In this document: piece by piece, positions 26,118-33,923 of the stretch
Layout: the number at the start of each line of letters is the position of its first letter
Position numbering within the stretch: the first letter of the stretch is position 1
NCBI GenBank assembly: GCA_900541235.1
Contig: UQIW01000002.1
Span: forward strand, 90,310 to 154,309
Length of the DNA: 64,000 bases
Direction of reading: 5' to 3'
Source: an uncultured Collinsella sp.
Lineage (GTDB): Bacteria > Actinomycetota > Coriobacteriia > Coriobacteriales > Coriobacteriaceae
Translations under genes and position numbers: made by a program
Notes under the pieces: generated by a model
Database searches by the model: none
What the model was told of the DNA's origin: nothing
What the model saw: only the letters and a program-made list of their open reading frames with translations

Positions 26118-26426
26118 TTATTTGGTCAGCTGCTCGAGGAGCTGCTCGCGCTGACGGACGCCGAGGCCCTGGACGCGACGGGTAGCGGAGATACCGAGCT
26201 CCTCCATGATCTTGGCGGCCTTGGCCTTGCCATAACCAGGGAGAGACTCGATGAGGGTGGAAACCTTCATGCGGGAAGCGATGGGGTCATCGGAGTTGAG
26301 CACGGACTCGAGGGACTTCTCGCCCTTCTTGATCTGCTCGCGAAGCTCAGCGCGGGCATGACGTGCGGCAGCAGCCTTCTCAAGAGCCTGCTTGCGCTGC
26401 TCGTCGGTAAGCTGAGGGAGTGCCAT
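26118..26426 (-). CDS. mihF: Integration host factor, actinobacterial type
   Basis: The start at 26426 (MALPQLTDEQRKQALEKA) is preceded by GGAGG. The 102-residue protein has the mIHF pattern: an N-terminal helical region, then a helix-two-turn-helix ending LIESLPGYGKAKAAKIMEEL and RRVQGLGVRQREQLL. mIHF is a nucleoid protein of actinobacteria, unrelated in sequence to enterobacterial IHF. Its presence is one of the best taxonomic clues in the window. The minus strand upstream carries TGCTAAAAT, a possible extended -10. Confidence 0.93.
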   Translation of the reverse strand: MALPQLTDEQRKQALEKAAAARHARAELREQIKKGEKSLESVLNSDDPIASRMKVSTLIESLPGYGKAKAAKIMEELGISATRRVQGLGVRQREQLLEQLTK

Positions 26427-26562
26427 TCGTACCTCCAAATAGTTGGGTTATTTCTGATTCAATAATTGGCATTTTAGCACGTAGAACGTACAAAATGCCC
26501 AATCGCGGGTCCATAGGTTAGACGATACCCGCAAAAAGTGCAATATACTGCGCCCAAAGTTA

Positions 26563-26620
26563 AGCCCCTGACCTGCGATTCCACACAAAGGATGGGAAAG
26601 TTTACGCAGGCACAGGGGCT
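26563..26620 (-). terminator. Long imperfect hairpin after the pyr operon
   Basis: AGCCCCTG-A-CCTGCG (26563-26577) pairs with CGCAGG-CA-CAGGGGCT (26605-26620), leaving a large loop. It lies about 45 bases past the pyrF stop and before the mihF promoter. The T run is poor on the minus strand (TTAACTTT), and on the plus strand ATTTTG follows. It is a probable terminator of the pyr operon; a structured RNA element is an alternative. Confidence 0.45.
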
Positions 26621-26665
26621 ATTTTGTGCTAATGAGACCCAAAAGTGGTGACTTAGGGGAATCTT

Positions 26666-27382
26666 TTACGCGACGTTTTCGACCAGCTCGGCGACGATAG
26701 CGTCAAAGGCGGCAACCGGATCGTCGGCACCGGTGATGGGACGGCCCACCACAATGTGGCTGGCGCCACGCTCGATAGCCTGGGAAGGCGTCGCCACGCG
26801 GGACTGGTCACCAAGGGCGGCACCCACCGGACGCACGCCCGGAGTCACGATCAGGGCATCGGGACCCAGCAGCTCACGCATGTCGTGAGCCTCCATCGGC
26901 GAGCACACGATGCCATCGATGCCGTTGGCCTGAGCGAGCTTTGCCAGGCGGGCGGCCTCCTCGGCCACGGGCGACTCGACGCCAATCTCGCTCAAGGCAT
27001 CCTGATTCATGCTCGTAAGAACGGTGATGGCGACGAGCTTAGCGCGGTCCTCGCGCGCCTCCTCGGCACCCTCGCGGCAGGCAGCGAGCATGGCGCCCGA
27101 ACCCAAACCGTGGACCGAAAGCAGATCGGCACCGGCAAGCGAGGCCGAGCGGGCGGCACCGCGAACCTGATGCGGAATATCATGGAACTTGAGGTCGAGG
27201 AAGACCTTAAAGCCCAGGTCCTTGAACGTCTTGACGATCTCGGGGCCCTCGGCGTAATAGAGCGTCATGCCCACCTTGAGCCAAGCGGCATGACCAGAAA
27301 GCTCGTGGGCGAGCTCGAGCGCACGCTCACGGTCGCAGTCGAGGGCGACGATAACGCGGTCGCGGGCGTCGGTCTCTAGCAT
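26666..27382 (-). CDS. pyrF: Orotidine 5'-phosphate decarboxylase
   Basis: This enzyme is the last step of UMP synthesis. The 238-residue protein has the strands and catalytic signature FKVFLDLKFHDIPHQVRGAA (Asp-x-Lys-x2-Asp) near residues 56-75 and VTPGVRP near the phosphate site. The start overlaps the pyrD stop by 7 bases. It is the last gene of the operon. Confidence 0.95.
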   Translation of the reverse strand: MLETDARDRVIVALDCDRERALELAHELSGHAAWLKVGMTLYYAEGPEIVKTFKDLGFKVFLDLKFHDIPHQVRGAARSASLAGADLLSVHGLGSGAMLAACREGAEEAREDRAKLVAITVLTSMNQDALSEIGVESPVAEEAARLAKLAQANGIDGIVCSPMEAHDMRELLGPDALIVTPGVRPVGAALGDQSRVATPSQAIERGASHIVVGRPITGADDPVAAFDAIVAELVENVA

Positions 27383-28299
27383 TCGAAAGCACCTACCAGC
27401 TCGTTGATGTCCTTCACGCCCTGGGACTCCGCCCAGGCCTCGAGCTCGTGCGCGATCTTAATTGAGGCGCACGGATCGACGAAATTGGCCATGCCGACCG
27501 ACACGCAGGTGGCGCCGGCCAGGATAAACTCGGCCGCATCCTCGCCCGTCATGACGCCGCCGACACCGTTGATGGGGATATCGACGGCCTGGGCGACCTC
27601 CCAGACCATGCGAACGGCGATGTGGTGGCACAGCGGACCCGAAAGGCCGCCCTTGGGCTTGGCCACACGGGACTTGCGGGTATGAACGTCGATGGCCATG
27701 CCCTGGATGGAGTTGATGACCGAAAGGCCGTCGGCTCCCGCGGCCTCGAGAGCCTTGGCGATCTCGGCGACGTTGACCGGCGCCATCTTTACGAACAGCG
27801 GCTTATCGGTCACCTTGCGGCAGGCAGCCATAACGGCAGAGGCGCCCTCGGGCGAGGAGCCCATGGCGGCACCGCCGGCAGCAATATTGGGGCAGCTCAC
27901 GTTGATCTCGTAGCCGGCAGCCCAGGGGCACAGCTCGACATACATCTCGAGCGCGCGGACAAACTCCTCGACGGAATGACCGGCAACCTGGCAGATGACC
28001 TGGCAACCGTCCTTGGAAAGCTGCTCGAGCCACGGACCGGACTCGCGAGCAAAGGCGGCCACGCCGGGGTTCTGAAGGCCCACGGAGTTGATCATGCCGC
28101 CCGGGATCTCGGCCATACGGGGCGCGGGGTTGCCGGGCCAGGGCTCGGCAGCACAACCCTTGGTGGTGATGGCGCCCAGCTGGGAGACATCAAAGAAGTT
28201 CTGGAACTGCCAGCCGTAGCCAAAGGTACCGGCTGCGGTGTTGATGGGGTTCTGCATCTTGACGCCGCCGAAATCGACGGCCATGTTCACGGTACCCAC
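27376..28299 (-). CDS. pyrD: Dihydroorotate dehydrogenase, class 1B catalytic subunit
   Basis: This flavoenzyme oxidises dihydroorotate to orotate with NAD via PyrK. The GTG at 28299 is chosen because it overlaps the pyrK stop (TAGTG); an ATG five codons in (28284) is an alternative. Motifs include MQNPINTAAGTFGYG, INVSCPN with the class 1 catalytic Cys region, KMAPVN and NGVGGVMTGEDAAEF. The cytosolic class 1B type is indicated by the adjacent pyrK. Confidence 0.93.
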   Translation of the reverse strand: MGTVNMAVDFGGVKMQNPINTAAGTFGYGWQFQNFFDVSQLGAITTKGCAAEPWPGNPAPRMAEIPGGMINSVGLQNPGVAAFARESGPWLEQLSKDGCQVICQVAGHSVEEFVRALEMYVELCPWAAGYEINVSCPNIAAGGAAMGSSPEGASAVMAACRKVTDKPLFVKMAPVNVAEIAKALEAAGADGLSVINSIQGMAIDVHTRKSRVAKPKGGLSGPLCHHIAVRMVWEVAQAVDIPINGVGGVMTGEDAAEFILAGATCVSVGMANFVDPCASIKIAHELEAWAESQGVKDINELVGAFEC

Positions 28300-29090
28300 T
28301 AGAAGACCACCACCTTGGAAGCATCGAACACGGGGCCGCACATGCAGGCGCCCTTCATACCATCGACCGTCTCGACATTGCAGGTGTTGCAGGCGCCAAA
28401 GCCACAGCTCATCATGCGCTCGAGCGACACCTCGCAGTACGCACCGGCCTCGGCGGCAGCGGCGGCGACCTTCTTCATCATGACGGCGGGGCCGCAGCTG
28501 GCGACGTAGTCGTAACCGCCCTCGCCGAGCAGCTCAGCGGCAGGATCGGTGCAGAAGCCGTGCGTGCCGAGCGAGCCGTCGTCGGTGCACACGTTGACCG
28601 TATCGCACAGCGAGCGGAACTCATCGATGCCCACGGCCTTGGACGCAGTGCCAAAGCCCAGGCACACGTCGACGGCCACACCCTGCTCGGCAAGCTTACC
28701 GGCAAGGCACAGCACGGGCGGAACACCGATGCCGCCGGCGACAAGCAATGCCTTCCTGGTGCCCTCGGGTACCAGCCAGCCGCGGCCGCCAGGGCCCAGC
28801 AGGTTGGACTTGGAACCGGGGCCCATCTGCGACAGGCGACGGGTGTCGTCGCCCACGACGGCGTACCACAGCTCGACGGTGCCGGCTTCGGCGTCGGCGC
28901 GATAGTAGCTCAGGGGCACGCGAAGCAGCGAGGACGCATCGCCGGGTACGGCAATGTTCACAAACTGACCGGGCTTGAGCGCACTTGCAAGCTTGGGGGC
29001 CGAGATGACGAGCGAGAAGATGCCGTCGGCGATCTCCTGGTTCGATACGACCTCGAAGTCGTGCATGCGTGCAGTGGAAGGTGTGGGCAT
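28299..29090 (-). CDS. pyrK: Dihydroorotate dehydrogenase electron-transfer subunit
   Basis: The 263-residue protein has an N-terminal FAD-binding barrel (RVPLSYYRAD) and an NAD-binding domain (LLVAGGIGVPPVLCLA). Four cysteines near the C-terminus (CGFGACNTC ... GACMCG) bind the 2Fe-2S cluster. It passes electrons from PyrD to NAD. The gene lies between pyrC and pyrD. Confidence 0.94.
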   Translation of the reverse strand: MPTPSTARMHDFEVVSNQEIADGIFSLVISAPKLASALKPGQFVNIAVPGDASSLLRVPLSYYRADAEAGTVELWYAVVGDDTRRLSQMGPGSKSNLLGPGGRGWLVPEGTRKALLVAGGIGVPPVLCLAGKLAEQGVAVDVCLGFGTASKAVGIDEFRSLCDTVNVCTDDGSLGTHGFCTDPAAELLGEGGYDYVASCGPAVMMKKVAAAAAEAGAYCEVSLERMMSCGFGACNTCNVETVDGMKGACMCGPVFDASKVVVF

Positions 29091-29182
29091 AGACGCTCCA
29101 ATCCCCCATGCGGATGCATGGTCAAAACGAACAGAAAGCGCGGCACCGCAAGGGCACCGCGCACAAAAGCGATAAGGCTATG

Positions 29183-30472
29183 CTAGCAGATGCAGCCGTC
29201 GGCGAGCGTCTGCTTACCGCCGACAAACACATCGGTGGCACGACCGGTGAGCGTGCGGCCGGCGAAACCGGAGTTCTCGGCACGCGACTCGTAGCCGTCC
29301 TCGCCGACCGTCCAGGTTGCGGCGGGGTCGAACACGGTCAGGTCGGCAACGGAGCCCGCCTTGACCTGAACCTGGTCGAGGCCCAGGATCTCACGCGGCT
29401 TGATGGCCATGAGCTCGACCATACGGCCCATGCTCATCTTGCCCGTGTTGACCAGCTCGGTGAGCACGAGCGACAGCGAGGTCTCGAGACCGATCATGCC
29501 AAAGGGCGCAAGCTCGAACTCGCGGGCCTTCTCCCACGGGGTGTGGGGAGCGTGATCGGTGACGATAACGTCGACGGTGCCGTCGATGACGCCCTGACGG
29601 ATGGCCTCGGCGTCCTCGTCGGTGCGCAGCGGCGGATTGACCTTGAGCGAGGTGTTGTAGGTCTCGTCCAGGTCGTTCTCGGTCAGGAACATGTGATGCG
29701 GGGTGGCCTCGCAGGTAACCTGAACGCCAGCGGCCTTACCGGCACGCACGATCTCCAGGCCATGGGCGGTGGAGATGTGCTGGATGTGCAGCTTGGCACC
29801 GGTCAGCTTGGCGATCTCGATGTCGCGGGCGATCTGGAGCTCCTCGCCGGCAGCCGGCCAGCCCTCGAGAGCCAGACGGGTCGAGACCTTGCCCTCGTTG
29901 ATCTGGCCGTGGCCGACCAGGTCCTCGTCCTGGCAGTGGCTCATAAAGACCTTGCCGAACATCTTGCCGTAGTCCATGCAGCGACGGAGCATGCCCGCAC
30001 TCTGCACGCCGCGACCGTCGTCGGTGAAGGCGACGGCGCCGTGGGCGACCATATCGCCCATCTCGGACATGGCCTCGCCCTTAAGACCGCGGGTCATGGC
30101 GCCCGACGGATAGACGCGGCAGTGACCGACCTCGGCAGCGCGGGACTTGACGAACTCCACGACGGTGCCGTTATCGGTGACGGGATCGGTGTTGGGCATG
30201 GCGCACACGCCGGTGAAGCCGCCCTTGGCAGCTGCGCGGGTGCCGCTCTCGATGTCCTCTTTGACCTCATAGCCGGGCTCGCGAAGGTGAACGTGCATAT
30301 CCACCAGGCCGGGGACGAGGTACTTGCCGGAAAGGTCGCGGACCTCGGCTCCCTCGACGGCGAGATTCTCGCCGACCTCGGCGATCTTATCGCCGTCAAT
30401 CAGGACGTCAACGACACCGTCAAGCTCGACAGACGGGTCGACGACGTGGGCATTCTTAAGAAGCAAGGCCAT
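29183..30472 (-). CDS. pyrC: Dihydroorotase
   Basis: The start at 30472 (MALLLKNAHVVDPSVELDG) follows GGAGG within the end of pyrB; the longer frame runs antisense-like through pyrB. The 429-residue amidohydrolase has VDMHVHLREPG (first metal site), SHCQDED, HIQHIST and TDHAPHTPWEK. It cyclises carbamoyl aspartate. Full length for the class I type. Confidence 0.95.
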   Translation of the reverse strand: MALLLKNAHVVDPSVELDGVVDVLIDGDKIAEVGENLAVEGAEVRDLSGKYLVPGLVDMHVHLREPGYEVKEDIESGTRAAAKGGFTGVCAMPNTDPVTDNGTVVEFVKSRAAEVGHCRVYPSGAMTRGLKGEAMSEMGDMVAHGAVAFTDDGRGVQSAGMLRRCMDYGKMFGKVFMSHCQDEDLVGHGQINEGKVSTRLALEGWPAAGEELQIARDIEIAKLTGAKLHIQHISTAHGLEIVRAGKAAGVQVTCEATPHHMFLTENDLDETYNTSLKVNPPLRTDEDAEAIRQGVIDGTVDVIVTDHAPHTPWEKAREFELAPFGMIGLETSLSLVLTELVNTGKMSMGRMVELMAIKPREILGLDQVQVKAGSVADLTVFDPAATWTVGEDGYESRAENSGFAGRTLTGRATDVFVGGKQTLADGCIC

Positions 30473-31412
30473 TATCGGCACCTCCAAGCAGCAGATACAG
30501 GATAGCCATACGCACGCAGATACCGGCGTAGACCTGCTCCAGGATGACGGAGCGTTGCGGGTGGTCGGCCATATAGGAGTCGAACTCGACGCCGCGGTTG
30601 ATGGGGCCCGGGTGGCAGATGATCGCATCGGGCTTCATGAGCTTCTCGCGGTCCTTGGTCAGGCCGAAGAGCTTGTGGTACTCGCGAATGGTCGGGAACG
30701 GGGCACCTTCGAGGCGCTCCTGCTGCACGCGCAGCATGTAGACGACGTCCAGCTCGGGCAGGACGGAATCGAGGTCGCTCGTCACGTGGTCGCAGCCCAG
30801 GACCTCGGGCGCCGGCGGCAGCAGCGTGCCGGGGGCGACGGCATAGGTCTCGCAGCCCATGATCTTAAGGGCGGGAATCAGCGAGCCGCAAACGCGGGAG
30901 TGGGCGATATCGCCGACGACAGCGACCTTCAGACCGTGGAAGTCGCCCTTGTGCTCCCAGATGGTGTACAGGTCGAGCAGGGCTTGCGTGGGATGGTTGT
31001 GCTTGCCATCACCGGCGCAGATGACGCTTGCGGGCGAGTTCTGCGTGACGATGTAGGGAGCGCCGGCGTGCTTATCGCGCACGACGATGCAGTCGATCTT
31101 ATAGGCGTTGAGGGTCTCGACGGTGTCGACGAGGCTCTCGCCCTTGACCGTGGAGGTCGAGGAGCCGCCAAAGTTAAGGCTGTCGGCCGAAAGACGCTTC
31201 TCGGCGAGCTCGAAGGAGCTGCGGGTGCGCGTCGAGGGCTCGTTGAACATGTTGACGATGGTCTTGCCCTTGAGCGTGGGGACCTTCTTGATCGCACGCT
31301 CGTTGACCTCGGAGAACGCCTTGGCGGTCTCGAGGATGAGCTTGATATCCTCTTCGGAGTACTCGGTAATGTCGATCAGGTGCTTATGGTTGAACGCCAC
31401 GGTACTACTCAC
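30456..31412 (-). CDS. pyrB: Aspartate carbamoyltransferase catalytic chain
   Basis: The 318-residue protein carries the carbamoyl-phosphate motif FNEPSTRTRSSFELA near residues 54-68 and the aspartate region HPGPINRGVE. It makes carbamoyl aspartate, the committed step. No pyrI regulatory chain is present, so control is probably by PyrR at the leader. It overlaps pyrR by 8 bases and pyrC by 17. Confidence 0.95.
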   Translation of the reverse strand: MSSTVAFNHKHLIDITEYSEEDIKLILETAKAFSEVNERAIKKVPTLKGKTIVNMFNEPSTRTRSSFELAEKRLSADSLNFGGSSTSTVKGESLVDTVETLNAYKIDCIVVRDKHAGAPYIVTQNSPASVICAGDGKHNHPTQALLDLYTIWEHKGDFHGLKVAVVGDIAHSRVCGSLIPALKIMGCETYAVAPGTLLPPAPEVLGCDHVTSDLDSVLPELDVVYMLRVQQERLEGAPFPTIREYHKLFGLTKDREKLMKPDAIICHPGPINRGVEFDSYMADHPQRSVILEQVYAGICVRMAILYLLLGGADNGLAS

Positions 31413-31989
31413 CTCCCAGCGGCGCAGAACCCACGTGGGAGCCCGGCGCGACGTCGTTGATCTCGACGGCGGTGTGGCCGTCGACTTCCTTCATATATAG
31501 ATGCACGTTCTCCTCATGCGACGAGGGAACGTTCTTGCCGACAAAGTCCGGCGAGATGGGGAGCTCGCGGTGGCCGCGGTCAACGAGGACTGCCAACTCA
31601 ATGCGGCTCGGACGGCCCAGGTCCATGACGGCGTCGAGAGCGGCGCGGATGGTACGGCCCGTATACAGGATGTCGTCCACCAGCACGACGCGCTTGCCGT
31701 CGACGCTGAAGGGAATGTAGGTAGCGTGGATCGCGGGAGCGAAATTGGTAGCGTAGTCATCGCGGTAGAAGCTGATGTCCAGGCTGCCGAGCGGAACTTC
31801 GACGCCCTCGATCTCCTTGATCTCCTCGGCGAGCTTCTTTGCCAGAAGGTCGCCGCGCGTGACGATGCCAACCAGAGCGAGGTCTTCACAGCCCTCGTTG
31901 CGCTCGAGAATCTCGTGCGCGATGCGAGTCATCGCTCGATTGACGGCGGTCTCGTCCATGATGACCGCCTTGGGGGAAGTCGTGCCCAT
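31405..31989 (-). CDS. pyrR: Bifunctional pyr regulator / uracil phosphoribosyltransferase
   Basis: The 194-residue protein has the PRTase fold with VVLVDDILYTGRTIRAALDA near residues 97-116, the PRPP site. PyrR binds leader mRNA when UMP is high and favours termination; it also has uracil phosphoribosyltransferase activity. It is the first gene of the operon, directly below a leader with competing hairpins. AAGGAG precedes the start. Confidence 0.95.
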   Translation of the reverse strand: MGTTSPKAVIMDETAVNRAMTRIAHEILERNEGCEDLALVGIVTRGDLLAKKLAEEIKEIEGVEVPLGSLDISFYRDDYATNFAPAIHATYIPFSVDGKRVVLVDDILYTGRTIRAALDAVMDLGRPSRIELAVLVDRGHRELPISPDFVGKNVPSSHEENVHLYMKEVDGHTAVEINDVAPGSHVGSAPLGGE

Positions 31990-32028
31990 CGATCTCCTTC
32001 CTCACATGTCTTGACTGCTGACACAGTC

Positions 32029-32125
32029 AAAAAAATAGATGCCCGACCGCTTAAAGCGGACCAGACACCCACAGGAAGGGCTGCTCTTTGGCAGCTATGT
32101 AATTCCATGTGGGTATCTCGTACCC
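32029..32125 (-). promoter_or_regulatory. pyr operon attenuator leader
   Basis: On the minus strand three hairpins compete in the leader. First (5' side): GGGTA/TACCC stem at 32111-32125. Second: a 10-bp stem of 32108-32117 with 32064-32073, extended by GGAA/TTCC and enclosing a GCTGC/GCAGC hairpin (32080-32095). Third: a terminator centred on CCGCTTAAAGCGG (32047-32059) with outer pairing 32038-32068 and a run of seven T (32035-32029). Strands are shared between neighbours (32111-32117; 32064-32068), so forming one prevents the next. This is the anti-antiterminator, antiterminator, terminator logic known for PyrR control. The PyrR-binding loop itself is not recognised by consensus. Confidence 0.8.
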
Positions 32126-32377
32126 CTTTAATGGTCAAGGGATAGTGTAGCCAACCTCGAGCTTAATTGCGAGCATAAATACAGAGCAATCCGTAAACGG
32201 AGCCCAAAGCCCAATAAACCTATATATATTTGTGGGACGAGCTTGAAAACGCATGCACGAGCTGGCATAATCCCCTCTGCTGCACGCAAATCGGATCTAC
32301 GTCCAGGGCCGTGGCGTGGGCACTATCGCCAAAAGAGGAATATCTCTGTGTAGATTGCGCACAGGGAGTGACTTCTG

Positions 32378-32386
32378 TGCTATAGT
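32378..32386 (+). promoter_or_regulatory. Possible extended -10 promoter of rpmB
   Basis: TGCTATAGT fits an extended -10 element (TGnTATAAT), 55 bases before the rpmB start. TTGCGC at 32355 is a poor -35 at long spacing. The remaining ~200 bases toward the pyr leader hold no gene. Confidence 0.45.
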
Positions 32387-32440
32387 TCAGGCTTGTTTGT
32401 TAACGCGACATGTTCGTTTGTCGCCCAAGGAGGGTCAGTT

Positions 32441-32629
32441 ATGTCCAAAGTTTGCGAAGTTTGCGGTAAGCACCCCGTTGCCGGTCGCTCCATCAGCCAC
32501 TCTCACCGCGTCACCAACCGTAAGTTCCGCCCCAACATCCAGCGCGTCTACGTCGTCGTCGATGGTCACCGTCGCAAGATGAACGTTTGCTCCACCTGCC
32601 TCAAGTCCGGCAAGGTTGCGCGCTCCTAA
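32441..32629 (+). CDS. rpmB: 50S ribosomal protein L28 (zinc-binding form)
   Basis: The start at 32441 (MSKVCEVCGKHPVAG) follows AAGGAGGG. The 62-residue protein has two CxxC pairs (CEVC, CSTC), the zinc-binding C+ form of L28. Actinobacteria often carry both C+ and C- paralogs switched by zinc; only this one is in the window. A strong terminator follows. Confidence 0.95.
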   Translation: MSKVCEVCGKHPVAGRSISHSHRVTNRKFRPNIQRVYVVVDGHRRKMNVCSTCLKSGKVARS

Positions 32630-32700
32630 ATAAGGTCTTACCAACAAGTACCTCGGACTCTCCGGGTCAAAGACCTCGCGTTCACATAGAACTTACCAAA

Positions 32701-32729
32701 GGCGCCCTCCCCAATGAGGGCGCCTTTTT
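32701..32729 (+). terminator. Terminator of rpmB
   Basis: GGCGCCCTC (32701-32709) pairs with GAGGGCGCC (32716-32724), followed by TTTTT. The RAYT-associated repeat begins 4 bases later, so the element sits right behind this terminator. Confidence 0.9.
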
Positions 32730-32732
32730 GCA

Positions 32733-32781
32733 CTCATTGGGGACAGACTTACATGAGTGTTTTCACGCATTTGGGACAGAC
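32733..32781 (+). repeat. Left inverted repeat of the RAYT unit
   Basis: The repeat begins CTCATTGGGGACAGACT and ends CATTTGGGACAGAC. It holds two related copies of GGGACAGAC in the same orientation. Compared with the reverse complement of 33722-33770 there are four mismatches. Confidence 0.85.
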
Positions 32782-32814
32782 ATGACGCATACCGGCAGCG
32801 GTTCGGCCCCTGCC

Positions 32815-33606
32815 TCACGCAGCCTCCCTCCAGCCTACGGTGGCCTTGGTCACGCTTGTAGCGCCGATGCCGGTGATACGGGCAATTTGCTTGACCGTGA
32901 GATGTGCCCGCCTGAGCCTCAGCAGACACGCATCGCGTTCGGGGCGTGGCAGGGCTTTGAGCAGTGCAGGATCTATGCTCGGCAGAACTTCGCGCGCAAC
33001 GGAAAGGGCCTCCTCATCGGGGATCCGCCGGCGTGGAAGAACCTCCATTGACCAGATGCGCCCGGCAACTTCCTCGAGATGCTCGCAATAGCAACGGGAG
33101 CCACTGACAATATCGAGCATAGGAGCCGCATCACAGATGTCAAAGGGATCGTAGCCCAGCTGGTATGCCCTAAAGCTTGACCAGCGGTATGCTTCGAGAG
33201 AGTCGATCGCACCTTTCACAGGATTGAGATGGATATAATCGAGTAGCTGCACCGCCTGTGTGTCCGACTCAACCGCAACACGCGAATAGCGATTGTCAAA
33301 CAGATGGCCCGTTCTTCCCGTTTTCCCATTGAAATACTTAGCATACGCCGTCAGTGCGCACTGCATTGCCTTTGAAAGGTTGTCATATGGGTCATCAACC
33401 ATCAAATGGAAGTGGTTGTCCATAAGGCACCAAGCCAACACTGCCACTTTATGGCGTGCAAACCTGTCCGAGATGTCCGATAAGAAACGATATCGGTCAG
33501 AGTCATCTTCAAAAATAATCTGTTTGGAGTTGCCACGGTCAAAGACGTGGTAATAGCCGGTGAGCGAAACGGCGCGGGCACATCGGGGCATAATCTCTCC
33601 TTTCAA
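32815..33606 (-). CDS. REP-associated tyrosine transposase (RAYT)
   Basis: The 263-residue protein begins with the RAYT pattern (MPRCARAVSLTGYYHVFDRG after a short lead) and has the HUH motif HFHLMV near residues 65-70 and the candidate catalytic tyrosine in LTAYAKYFN. It also has GHLFDNRYSR and LLDYIHLNPVKG. A C-terminal helix-turn-helix (HLTVKQIARITGIGATSVTK) is an add-on often seen in this group. Such enzymes nick and rejoin single-stranded REP hairpins. GGAGAGA lies upstream. An earlier ATG-proximal start (MKGEIMPRC) is kept, but MPRC five codons in is possible. Confidence 0.88.
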   Translation of the reverse strand: MKGEIMPRCARAVSLTGYYHVFDRGNSKQIIFEDDSDRYRFLSDISDRFARHKVAVLAWCLMDNHFHLMVDDPYDNLSKAMQCALTAYAKYFNGKTGRTGHLFDNRYSRVAVESDTQAVQLLDYIHLNPVKGAIDSLEAYRWSSFRAYQLGYDPFDICDAAPMLDIVSGSRCYCEHLEEVAGRIWSMEVLPRRRIPDEEALSVAREVLPSIDPALLKALPRPERDACLLRLRRAHLTVKQIARITGIGATSVTKATVGWREAA

Positions 33607-33721
33607 AACTGAACAGGCAACACCTAAAAGGAGAGAAGGAACGCGAAATGCTGAGCCTGTGACCTATTTATATCCAATGATCGGCAAAAACAGGTTCAGA
33701 ACGGCAAAATGGCAAAACGAT

Positions 33722-33770
33722 GTCTGTCCCAAATGAGTGAAAGCACTCATGAGAGTCTGTCCCCAATGAG
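33722..33770 (-). repeat. Right inverted repeat of the RAYT unit
   Basis: This is the mirror of the left repeat: it starts GTCTGTCCCAAATGAGTG and ends GTCTGTCCCCAATGAG. TGAGTG-AAAG-CACTCA inside it forms a hairpin, a likely recognition structure for the transposase. Confidence 0.85.
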
Positions 33771-33802
33771 CGGGGCGATGCAGCAGGCAGATAGTTTTAG
33801 TT

Positions 33803-33830
33803 AAAACGCTTCATTTTATTGAAGCGTTTT
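33803..33830 (+). promoter_or_regulatory. Perfect inverted repeat upstream of adhE
   Basis: AAAACGCTTCA (33803-33813) and TGAAGCGTTTT (33820-33830) are perfect complements around a 6-base AT centre, 94 bases before the adhE start. On either strand the stem ends in TTTT, so it could be a bidirectional terminator or an operator for adhE. TGCTATCAT at 33875-33883 is a possible extended -10 downstream of it. Confidence 0.5.
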
Positions 33831-33923
33831 AGTGTGCCTTTTAGAGGAATCTTACCGTTCACCGAATAATTTCTTGCTATCATGCAAGGCGTAGGGTAAA
33901 TCTCCGATCGCAAGGAGACACAA

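Larger units (their letters stand above)
32733..33770 (-). mobile_element. RAYT transposase unit bounded by 49-bp inverted repeats
   Basis: The IS200-like transposase gene is enclosed by inverted repeats at 32733-32781 and 33722-33770 that match at 45 of 49 positions. The unit is 1038 bp and sits between rpmB and adhE. Each repeat contains palindromic sub-structure, as REP sequences do. It could be a mobile single unit or a domesticated RAYT with its REP pair; no target duplication is evident by eye. Confidence 0.75.

Noticed and set aside
26440..26665. Possible tRNA or riboswitch before mihF
   Set aside because: The only structure is a long imperfect stem without cloverleaf or known aptamer features; it fits a terminator for the pyr operon better.
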